From positions 1 to 36,731 of the forward strand of contig JAEXZL010000165.1 of assembly GCA_023451395.1 (NCBI GenBank): a stretch of 36,731 bases of DNA, in the 5' to 3' direction. Below the pieces are notes generated by a model. That model was not told the origin of the DNA. It searched no databases and saw only the letters and a program-made list of their open reading frames with translations. The DNA comes from Bacillota bacterium. GTDB taxonomy: Bacteria; Bacillota; Clostridia; Clostridiales; Clostridiaceae. The translations under genes and the position numbers were made by a program. The stretch's first letter is position 1, and each line of letters starts with the position of its first letter. Of the stretch, positions 7,660 to 13,854 are shown piece by piece.

Positions 7660-7767
7660 ATGAATAGAAGAGAAAATCTAGATAAAAAGCAAAGAAGTGC
7701 ACAATTAATGCGTCCAAAAACAGAGGAAAAGTATACAAAAAATTTTAAGGAAAAATACCGTAAATAG
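7660..7767 (+). CDS. Possible 35-codon basic ORF
   Basis: An ATG at 7660 opens 35 codons of a highly charged, Lys/Arg-rich peptide (MNRRENLDKKQRSAQL start, NFKEKYRK end) within the 352-base gap upstream of the second DUF1801 gene. No good ribosome site precedes it, and the frame continues upstream only to a TGA at 7632-7634. It may be a remnant of a lost gene or chance. The rest of the gap holds only the dyad at 7825-7849. Confidence 0.2.
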   Translation: MNRRENLDKKQRSAQLMRPKTEEKYTKNFKEKYRK

Positions 7768-7824
7768 TGTTAATAATTACTAAAGATGTAATTTTTATTT
7801 AAATTAGTTTGTCTGCTACTAGTA

Positions 7825-7849
7825 CATTTGGTAAAATATATACCAAATG
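7825..7849. promoter_or_regulatory. Inverted repeat, operator-like
   Basis: CATTTGGTA and TACCAAATG are perfect 9-base arms around a 7-base AT spacer, 50 bases before the DUF1801 start. TATAAT (7870-7875) downstream could be its -10 box, though no convincing -35 was seen. Candidate binding site for an unidentified regulator. Confidence 0.45.
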
Positions 7850-7899
7850 GTTAAAGGGATGCAAAGCAATATAATATAAAGGTTTCGAAAGGAGAAAGA

Positions 7900-8274
7900 A
7901 TGGACACCAATTCAATATATGATTATATTTTACAGTTTCCTCCTGATATTCAGGAGGTGCTTACAGAGTTAAGGAGAGTTATAAAGGAGGCGGCTCCTGA
8001 GGCAAAGGAAAAGATAAGCTGGGGAATGCCTACTTTTGTATTAGAGGGGAACTTGGTGCATTTTGCAGCTTATAAAAAGCATATAGGCTTTTATCCAGGA
8101 GATAGCGGAATTGAAGCTTTTAAAAAGGACATTGAGAAGTATAAAAGCTCCAAAGGAGCGGTGCAGTTCCCCATAGGAGAGCCAATGCCTTATGAATTAA
8201 TAAGCAGGATAGTTAAATATAGAGCTGTTGAAAATAAAAAGCTGGCAGAGGATAAATTAAAAAAGAAAAAATAA
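7900..8274 (+). CDS. DUF1801 domain protein (YdhG-like)
   Basis: 124 residues matching the DUF1801/YdhG pattern well: YILQFPPDIQEVLTELRRVI, the KEKISWGMPTF motif, LVHFAAYKKHIGFYPGD, then KGAVQFPIGEPMPYELISRIVKYR, and a Lys-rich tail. It is distant from the DUF1801 protein at 6692, so this is not a recent duplication. Function is not established for the family. ATG 7900 follows GAAAGGAGAAAGA. The ABM-like gene at 8352 follows after 77 bases with no terminator seen, so the two may share a transcript. Confidence 0.88.
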   Translation: MDTNSIYDYILQFPPDIQEVLTELRRVIKEAAPEAKEKISWGMPTFVLEGNLVHFAAYKKHIGFYPGDSGIEAFKKDIEKYKSSKGAVQFPIGEPMPYELISRIVKYRAVENKKLAEDKLKKKK

Positions 8275-8351
8275 AGAAAATCCGAGGTGAAGTAAGAAAA
8301 TATTATACTATCAATAGAAGAAGTGGGTAAAGGTACTAGGAGGGTATGGGG

Positions 8352-8663
8352 ATGTTCGTAAAAGTATATGAATATCATATAAAAAAGGATAAGGAAGCAG
8401 ATTTTATAAGAATTCAAGAAAAATCATCAGAAATCTATAAAAAGCATTTATCCTGTGAAGTTAAATATTTAAAAAGTATAAATGATGAGACTTTATGGAT
8501 GGAAATATCTGAATATAGTAGTGAGAAGGAATATTTATCTGGAATTCAGAAAGTGAATAAGGAACCAATGATTAAGGAGTTATTTAGTCAGTTTCAGGCT
8601 TGCTTGGATTCAGATAAACAAAACATTAAAGAAAGCGATTATGTTTTGAAACTAAGAATTTAA
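8352..8663 (+). CDS. Antibiotic-biosynthesis-monooxygenase-like (dimeric alpha/beta barrel) protein
   Basis: A 103-residue protein whose pattern, MFVKVYEYHIKKDKEADF, a central helix, KYLKSINDETLWMEISEYSS and a closing strand YVLKLRI, resembles the ferredoxin-like ABM fold. No catalytic residue can be assigned. ATG 8352 is preferred because AGGAGG at 8338-8343 is correctly spaced for it; the in-frame ATG at 8346 is too close. It may follow DUF1801 on one mRNA and ends before a strong terminator. The family call is tentative. Confidence 0.6.
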   Translation: MFVKVYEYHIKKDKEADFIRIQEKSSEIYKKHLSCEVKYLKSINDETLWMEISEYSSEKEYLSGIQKVNKEPMIKELFSQFQACLDSDKQNIKESDYVLKLRI

Positions 8664-8742
8664 TATAATGTTTATTGCAATATCTCCATGAATTATAATA
8701 AATATAAATAAATATAGTGCAATTATATAAATTAAAAAGCAG

Positions 8743-8791
8743 AATAAGACCTTCTAGATTATTTGTTACTAATAATTTAGAAGGTCTTATT
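8743..8791. terminator. Bidirectional terminator between the ABM-like gene and cotJC
   Basis: AATAAGACCTTCTA and TAGAAGGTCTTATT form a perfect 14-bp stem, with an inner ATTATT/AATAAT pairing. Both convergent genes can use it. Confidence 0.85.
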
Positions 8792-8825
8792 TCATTGACC
8801 TGTAAAATGCCACACTATCCGTATA

Positions 8826-9446
8826 TCAGGTTGTTTTATTATTCATAAACTGCTTATCAAATTCTGGGTTAAAATAATAGAAATTTTTTGCATCAAGTTT
8901 TTCTTTTGTCATCTCAAGAGCTTCTCCAAAACGCTGAAAGTGGATAATTTCCCTCTCTCTTAAGAATTTTAAAGGCTCTCGTACATCAGGATCTGTTACA
9001 ACTCTTAATAGATTTTCATATACAGTTCTGGCTTTTTGTTCTGCGGCAAGATCTTCAATTAAATCGGTAATTGCATCTCCTTTTGATTGGAACTCAAGAG
9101 CAGTAAAAGGAACACCAGCTGCAGCCTGAGGCCATAAAGCTGTGGTATGGTCTATGTAGTAGGCATCGAAGCCTGCTTTTTTAACATCCTCAATAGATAA
9201 TTTATTGGTTAATTGATATACCATGGCACAGATGATTTCCATATGAGCTAATTCCTCCGTACCTATATCTGTGAGTAAGCCACCTACCTCCTTTACAGGC
9301 ATGGAATATCTTTGGGCAAGATAACGCATAGAAGCGCTTAATTCTCCATCGGGACCTCCATATTGACTTATGATAAGCTGAGCTGTTTTAGGGCAGTTAG
9401 TTTTAATTTTTACCGGGAACTGCAGTCTTTTCTCGTATAACCACAT
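8826..9446 (-). CDS. cotJC: Spore coat protein CotJC, manganese-catalase family
   Basis: 206 residues starting MWLYEKRLQFPVKIK, typical of CotJC. The ferritin-like four-helix domain has metal-ligand patterns of Mn catalases: GELSASMRYLAQRY, TDIGTEELAHMEII (Glu and His of the E-x-x-H type), LAAEQKARTVYENLL, and REREIIHFQRFGEAL with a second E-x-x-H. CotJC is a spore component made in the mother cell. The ATG directly abuts the stop of the upstream cotJA-cotJB frame, so the two are one translationally coupled operon. A convergent terminator closes the unit at 8743-8791. Confidence 0.95.
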   Translation of the reverse strand: MWLYEKRLQFPVKIKTNCPKTAQLIISQYGGPDGELSASMRYLAQRYSMPVKEVGGLLTDIGTEELAHMEIICAMVYQLTNKLSIEDVKKAGFDAYYIDHTTALWPQAAAGVPFTALEFQSKGDAITDLIEDLAAEQKARTVYENLLRVVTDPDVREPLKFLREREIIHFQRFGEALEMTKEKLDAKNFYYFNPEFDKQFMNNKTT

Positions 9447-9914
9447 CTATAAATCTTCTCCTTCCCAGGGTGCAGGTCCTAAGGACCAGCTAAAATTTTC
9501 AAAATCTGAGGCTGTAGTATTAGAGCTATCCTGTGTTAAAGGATAATAATTCTTGGCAAATTTCTTCAAGAGCTCATTGCGTTTTTCAATTATACTGTTG
9601 TAAAGTTTTATTCCTTTCTCTTCCTTAGGATGGGTGTCTAAAAATAAAGTTAAATCATTTAGAGCAAAGGTTATACAGGTTATTTGAGATATCAGGTCAG
9701 CTTTAGTGCTACTTTCCTGTCCTCTAAAAGGAAAGGCGTCATTGGGAGCTAAAGGATTAGCAGGCTCATCCTCTGCCTTATAAAAAGGCATGTTTAATGC
9801 TGGAAAAATTGTACCTATTTTTAGTGCAGAATCAAAATAGTATAAGTCCTTCCAGGGTTGAACTGGTGTTGTTGTTATTGCCAAGCCTTTCAAATCTGTG
9901 GTATTCTGACTCAT
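9447..9914 (-). CDS. cotJB: Fused CotJA-CotJB spore coat protein
   Basis: A single 155-codon frame where most cotJ operons have two genes. Residues about 20-50 (PWKDLYYFDSALKIGTIFPALNMPF) match the end of CotJA, including the ALK-x-GT-x-FP-x-L segment. Residues about 72-155 (LISQITCITFALNDLTLFLDTHP, then WSLGPAPWEGED) match CotJB, with its L-x-LDTHP and terminal PWEGE. The join is a Pro/Asn-rich linker near 50-70. The first ATG follows AAAGGGGTTTTCAA, a modest ribosome site. A weak sigma-E-like pair, ATAATT and CATAATAAT 14 bases apart, lies upstream between 9935 and 9975 on this strand. Confidence 0.82.
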   Translation of the reverse strand: MSQNTTDLKGLAITTTPVQPWKDLYYFDSALKIGTIFPALNMPFYKAEDEPANPLAPNDAFPFRGQESSTKADLISQITCITFALNDLTLFLDTHPKEEKGIKLYNSIIEKRNELLKKFAKNYYPLTQDSSNTTASDFENFSWSLGPAPWEGEDL

Positions 9915-9971
9915 TTGAAAACCCCTTTCTATAGTATATTTGTCATTATTATGTGTAGGAGGGGAATAATT

Positions 9972-10073
9972 ATGTTTTTAGAAGCAATAATTTCATATAG
10001 TAAATATTTAGGGTTAGTGTTAAAATGGATGAAGCATTTATACTTAAATAAACAGTATTTTACCTTAGGATAG
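9972..10073 (+). CDS. Small hydrophobic/basic ORF, 33 residues, upstream of the radical SAM gene
   Basis: ATG 9972 is preceded by TAGGAGGGGAATAATT, one of the strongest ribosome sites in the window, and opens 33 codons (MFLEAIISYSKYLGLVLKWM first, basic and aromatic after). It stops 10 bases before the YgiQ-type gene, whose ribosome site (AGGAGAAGA) overlaps its stop codon. The peptide would be amphipathic. It may be a coupled leader peptide or a small membrane protein. The site and placement support translation; no homologue was recognised. Confidence 0.45.
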   Translation: MFLEAIISYSKYLGLVLKWMKHLYLNKQYFTLG

Positions 10074-10083
10074 GAGAAGATAA

Positions 10084-11994
10084 ATGAATAAATATTTACC
10101 TATTACAAAAGAAGATATGATTAATCGTGGCTGGTCACAGGTGGATTTTGTATTTGTTATAGGGGATGCTTATGTGGATCATCCTTCCTTTGGTCATGCC
10201 ATTATAAGCCGTATATTAGAATCACAGGGGTATAAGATTGGAATAATCTCACAACCAGATTGGAAGGATGAGAGGAGTATTGATACCTTTGGACGTCCAA
10301 GGCTTGGCTTTTTGGTTACTGGAGGAAACATGGATTCAATGGTGAACCATTATTCCGTATCAAAAAAACGCAGGAGAACAGATGCCTTTACTCCCGGTGG
10401 TGTAATGGGAAAAAGACCAGATCATGCCACTGTTGTGTATTGTAATCTTATTCGCAGAATATATAAGGATGCACCAATTATAATTGGTGGAATTGAGGCT
10501 AGTCTTAGGAGACTTGCACACTATGATTATTGGGCAGATAGTTTAAAACGCTCAATTTTGCTTGATTCTCAGGCAAATATTCTCACCTATGGTATGGGTG
10601 AGCGTTCCATTGTTGAGATTGCAGATGCTTTAAACAGCGGTCTTGCCATTGATGATATTACCTTTATTGATGGGACTGTATATAAAACTAAGTCTTTAGA
10701 AAATGTTTATGATGCTATTACTCTGCAATCCTATGAAGATCTAAAAGAGAATAAGGAAAATTACGCAAAGAGTTTTTATAAGCAGTATTGCAATACAGAC
10801 CCTTTCTCTGGTAAGCGACTTGTAGAGCCTTACGGAGACAAGCTCTTTGTAGTTCAAAATCCACCTTCTAAGCCTCTTTCCCAAAGAGAAATGGATGATG
10901 TTTATTCTCTTTCGTATATGCGGAATTACCATCCTTCTTATGAAGTCTTAGGGGGAGTTCCTGCAATTTCAGAAATTAAGTTTAGTCTTGCAAGCAATAG
11001 AGGGTGTTTTGGCGGGTGTAATTTTTGTGCTTTAACCTTTCATCAGGGAAGGATAGTTCAGACCAGAAGTCATGATTCACTGGTTGATGAAGCAAAGGTT
11101 ATGACTGATGAGTTAGATTTTAAGGGATATATTCATGATGTTGGAGGGCCAACGGCAAATTTTAGGCATGCAGCTTGCAGTAAGCAAAGTACCAAAGGAG
11201 CTTGTCCTAATAAGCAGTGCCTATTTCCAAAGCCCTGTAGTAACTTGAAGGTTGATCACAGTGACTATTTAGAGCTTTTAAGAAAATTAAGGAAGCTTCC
11301 GGGGGTTAAGAAGGTTTTCATTCGTTCAGGAATTCGTTTTGATTATGTTATGGCTGATAAAAATGATGCCTTTATAAAGGAGCTCTGTGAGCACCATGTA
11401 AGTGGTCAATTAAAGGTGGCACCAGAACATGTGTCAGATAGGGTGCTGCAGCTAATGGGAAAGCCGGAAAATAGCGTATATAAAGGCTTTGTAGAAAAGT
11501 ACCATAGAATAAATAAAAGACTCGATAAAAAGCAGTTTTTAGTGCCTTATCTTATGTCCTCTCATCCAGGCTCTTCCTTAAAGGATGCCATTGAGCTTGC
11601 AGAGCACATAAGGGATATTGGCTATATGCCAGAGCAGGTACAGGATTTTTATCCTACCCCCTCCACTATATCCACCTGTATGTATTATACAGGACTTGAT
11701 CCAAGAACAATGAAAAAGGTTTATGTAGCACGAAATCCTCATGAGAAGGCTATGCAGAGAGCTTTAATACAGTATAGAGATCCGAAAAATTATGATTTAG
11801 TCATAGAGGCTCTTAAGCTTTCTGGAAGAGTAGATCTTATTGGCTTTGATAAGAAATGTCTTGTACCCCCAAGGAAAAATATTGGGCTAAAGGGAGGAAA
11901 TGAGAATCTTCAAAAAGTTTCTAAAAAAACAGTGAAAAATGTAAATAGGAAAGGCTCTATAAGAAAGAACAGTAGGAGCACAAAGGGCAGATGA
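10084..11994 (+). CDS. YgiQ-family radical SAM protein
   Basis: 636 residues. The N-terminal part (FVFVIGDAYVDHPSFGHAIISRILESQGYKIGII) is the B12-binding-like fold of UPF0313/YgiQ proteins, followed by the family hallmark IIGGIEASLRRLAHYDYW. The radical SAM cluster motif is C308-x3-C312-x2-C315 (RGCFGGCNFCAL), so it should hold a 4Fe-4S cluster and cleave SAM. Further Cys (CPNKQCLFPKPC) lie near 378-392. The C-terminal DUF3362-like part contains QVQDFYPTPST, MYYTG and FDKKCLVPP. The tail is basic. The substrate of the family is not known to me. A strong terminator overlaps its last codons. Confidence 0.93.
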   Translation: MNKYLPITKEDMINRGWSQVDFVFVIGDAYVDHPSFGHAIISRILESQGYKIGIISQPDWKDERSIDTFGRPRLGFLVTGGNMDSMVNHYSVSKKRRRTDAFTPGGVMGKRPDHATVVYCNLIRRIYKDAPIIIGGIEASLRRLAHYDYWADSLKRSILLDSQANILTYGMGERSIVEIADALNSGLAIDDITFIDGTVYKTKSLENVYDAITLQSYEDLKENKENYAKSFYKQYCNTDPFSGKRLVEPYGDKLFVVQNPPSKPLSQREMDDVYSLSYMRNYHPSYEVLGGVPAISEIKFSLASNRGCFGGCNFCALTFHQGRIVQTRSHDSLVDEAKVMTDELDFKGYIHDVGGPTANFRHAACSKQSTKGACPNKQCLFPKPCSNLKVDHSDYLELLRKLRKLPGVKKVFIRSGIRFDYVMADKNDAFIKELCEHHVSGQLKVAPEHVSDRVLQLMGKPENSVYKGFVEKYHRINKRLDKKQFLVPYLMSSHPGSSLKDAIELAEHIRDIGYMPEQVQDFYPTPSTISTCMYYTGLDPRTMKKVYVARNPHEKAMQRALIQYRDPKNYDLVIEALKLSGRVDLIGFDKKCLVPPRKNIGLKGGNENLQKVSKKTVKNVNRKGSIRKNSRSTKGR

Positions 11995-12011
11995 TAATTC
12001 ATCTGCCCTTT
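11982..12011. terminator. Terminator overlapping the radical SAM stop codon
   Basis: AAAGGGCAGATGA and TCATCTGCCCTTT form a perfect 13-bp stem with a TAAT loop; the left arm contains the TGA stop. Only a weak T tract follows, but the convergent VOC gene may share it. Confidence 0.75.
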
Positions 12012-12058
12012 ACTTATATTTTCAATTAAACAAGCTACCTTCATAGGTTTTGCTATGC

Positions 12059-12484
12059 TTAATTGGTACTATCATTTTCTAGTGAGAACTGCCATCCAAT
12101 ACCATACTTATCTGTAACCATACCGTATAAATCCGACCAAAAGGTCTTTTGAAGTTCTTCAATAACTTTTCCTTCTTCCTTTAATTCGCTAAAGATTCTT
12201 TTGATTTCTGAGGAATCCTTACATTTGTAGACGATGGTAATATTATCTCCGAAGGTTATGGGAATACTATCTGGAACATCGGAAAACATTACTGAAGTAC
12301 CCTTTATATTTAGATGTGTATGTAAAACAAGCTTTTTTTCTTCCTCCGTCATAGAATTAGTGTTGCCTCCAGGCATTTCTCCATAGGTCAAAATATAGGG
12401 AGCTTCTAAACGAAATACTTTAGAGTAGTATTTAACTGCATCAGAGCAGTTACCTTTAAAGTTAAGATATATACCTAAAGCCAT
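12059..12484 (-). CDS. VOC-superfamily protein, PhnB/glyoxalase-like
   Basis: 141 residues with the PhnB-type pattern: YLNFKGNCSDAVKYYSKVF at the N terminus, then TYGEMPGG, EKKLVLHTHLNIKGTSVMFSDVPD, and the C-terminal FWSDLYGMVTDKYGIGWQFSL. This fold is a pair of beta-alpha-beta-beta-beta modules found in glyoxalases, bleomycin-binding proteins and PhnB. Substrate is unknown; many such genes are stress or resistance related. The ATG follows AAAGGAGGCCTTAAG. It is monocistronic, between a convergent terminator and the promoter region of the PTS regulator. Confidence 0.85.
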   Translation of the reverse strand: MALGIYLNFKGNCSDAVKYYSKVFRLEAPYILTYGEMPGGNTNSMTEEEKKLVLHTHLNIKGTSVMFSDVPDSIPITFGDNITIVYKCKDSSEIKRIFSELKEEGKVIEELQKTFWSDLYGMVTDKYGIGWQFSLENDSTN

Positions 12485-12695
12485 CTTAAGGCCTCCTTTA
12501 AACCATTTATTATTAATAGTACCTAGAAGTAATTAACATATAATGAAATTATTTATATATTTTTATTAACTTTCTTGATGGTTGAATTGCTAAAATTGGA
12601 TAATATTCCTTTAAATATTTAATCTTAATTTTAATCAGATTATTAACATTATGAAACAGATAGGTGAATTAATCATAACAATAAGAAAAATGTTA

Positions 12696-12724
12696 TTGAC
12701 ACTGAAATTTTAATGTGGTAATTT
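12696..12724 (+). promoter_or_regulatory. Sigma-A-type promoter for the antiterminator gene
   Basis: TTGACA (12696-12701) and TAATTT (12719-12724) are separated by 17 bases. The transcript would start near 12731, 20 bases before the RAT element. Upstream, 12485-12690 is AT-rich with no gene or structured motif seen. Confidence 0.65.
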
Positions 12725-12750
12725 AATTGTGGGTGTTTTAAATGACTAGT

Positions 12751-12779
12751 GGATTGTGACTGGTAATGCAGGCAAGACC
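12751..12779 (+). promoter_or_regulatory. RAT antiterminator element upstream of the antiterminator gene
   Basis: The 29 bases read GGATTGTGACTG, GTAATG, CAGGCAAGACC. This is the conserved ribonucleic antiterminator bound by LicT/SacY-type CAT domains, with the GGATTGT-ACT-GC-AGGCAA-ACC pattern. Its 3' end overlaps the left arm of the next terminator, so the two structures exclude each other. Confidence 0.9.
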
Positions 12780-12822
12780 ATCTTGTAGGGGGATTATTTT
12801 TTCTACGGGATTGGTTTTTTTT
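12774..12822 (+). terminator. Regulated terminator in the antiterminator gene leader
   Basis: AAGACCATCTTGTAG (12774-12788) pairs with CTACGGGA plus TGGTTTT (12803-12818) with one bulged T at 12811 and some G-T pairs, followed by a T run. It shares AAGACC with the RAT element, so protein binding to RAT should prevent it forming. Confidence 0.82.
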
Positions 12823-12843
12823 ATTTTTTAGGAGGGATTCTAA

Positions 12844-13677
12844 GTGTACAAAATTACAAAAGTAATAAATAACAATATTGTATGCGCTGAAGACTCTCAA
12901 GGTGAAGAGGTAATATTAAGAGGCTTAGGCATAGGCTTTAAACATAAAGTTAAGGACAATTTAGAGGATAAGGATGTTGAAAAGGTTTATAAAATCACTA
13001 ATCCTAAAACCTCTAATAAACTTCAAGAATTATTGTTGGAAATTCCTTTAGAATATATTACTCTTTCTACAGAAATAATCGAGTATGCAGAGAAGTCACT
13101 AAATAAAAAGCTTAATGACAATATTTATATAACTTTAACAGACCACATTAACTTTGCTGTTAAGCGAAAAGATAGCAATATGGAATATAAAAATGTGCTT
13201 CTTTTAGAAATTAAAAGGTTTTATCCTCAGGAATATAATATAGGAGTTCACTCTCTGGAAATTATTAAGGATAAACTGGATGTGGAGCTATCCATTGATG
13301 AAGCAGGTTTTATAGCCCTTCATATTGTAAATGCAGAACTTAATACAAATATGGGTAATATTATGAAGATCACAGAAATTATTCAAGGGGTTTTGGGAAT
13401 AGTGAAAAATCATTACAAAATAGATATTGATGATGAAGGACTGGACTATGAAAGATTCATAACTCACTTGAAATTTTTCGGACAGAGACTCTTTAACAAT
13501 AAGAGCACGAAGGACCATGATGTAGTGTTTCAAAATATTGTAAAGGAGAGATATCTCTTTGATTATCAGTGTGCAGAAAAAATAAGAGAGTTTATAAATA
13601 ATAAGTATAATAGAATGATTACAAATGAAGAGATGATGTTTCTTACAATTCATCTTAGAAGGTTATCAAGGGCTTAA
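12844..13677 (+). CDS. BglG/LicT-family transcriptional antiterminator
   Basis: 277 residues with a CAT RNA-binding domain (1-55; ITKVINNNIVCAED and ILRGLGIGFKHK) and two PTS-regulation domains. The phosphorylatable histidines fall at H101 (TDHINF), H160 (ALHIVNAE), H208 (THLKFFGQR) and H270 (TIHLRRL), each one residue beyond the positions I recall for Bacillus LicT. HPr- and EII-dependent phosphorylation of these would set dimer activity and RAT binding. The start is GTG 12844 after AGGAGGG. RAT switches precede both this gene and the PTS gene, so it probably regulates itself as well as the transporter. Confidence 0.93.
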   Translation: MYKITKVINNNIVCAEDSQGEEVILRGLGIGFKHKVKDNLEDKDVEKVYKITNPKTSNKLQELLLEIPLEYITLSTEIIEYAEKSLNKKLNDNIYITLTDHINFAVKRKDSNMEYKNVLLLEIKRFYPQEYNIGVHSLEIIKDKLDVELSIDEAGFIALHIVNAELNTNMGNIMKITEIIQGVLGIVKNHYKIDIDDEGLDYERFITHLKFFGQRLFNNKSTKDHDVVFQNIVKERYLFDYQCAEKIREFINNKYNRMITNEEMMFLTIHLRRLSRA

Positions 13678-13696
13678 AATAATAAAATATAGTAAC

Positions 13697-13725
13697 AGAT
13701 TGTGACTGGTAATGCAGGCAAGACT
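13697..13725 (+). promoter_or_regulatory. RAT antiterminator element upstream of the PTS gene
   Basis: This element differs from the one at 12751 only at its ends (AGATTG against GGATTG, AAGACT against AAGACC); the core from ATTGTGACTGG through AATGCAGGCAAGAC is identical. It is therefore a second target of the same antiterminator, 20 bases after that gene's stop. Confidence 0.9.
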
Positions 13726-13783
13726 GAAGTTTAGGGTTATGGTATAAATTGGTATGCTTTATTCTTTTCTTTGGTCTTTTTTA
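13720..13783 (+). terminator. Regulated terminator in the PTS gene leader
   Basis: AAGACTGAAG (13720-13729) pairs with CTTTGGTCTT (13769-13778), 10 pairs including two G-T, followed by T6. The left arm overlaps the end of the RAT element. The loop of about 39 bases is long. Confidence 0.75.
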
Positions 13784-13854
13784 TTTTATAAATTGTAAAT
13801 AATATCTCTATGGATATATTTAAATAAATAATAAAAACATAAGGAGGAAATTTC

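Noticed and set aside
13288..13653. 121-codon frame antisense to the antiterminator gene
   Set aside because: It lies within the PRD domains of a fully supported gene and lacks a start signal.
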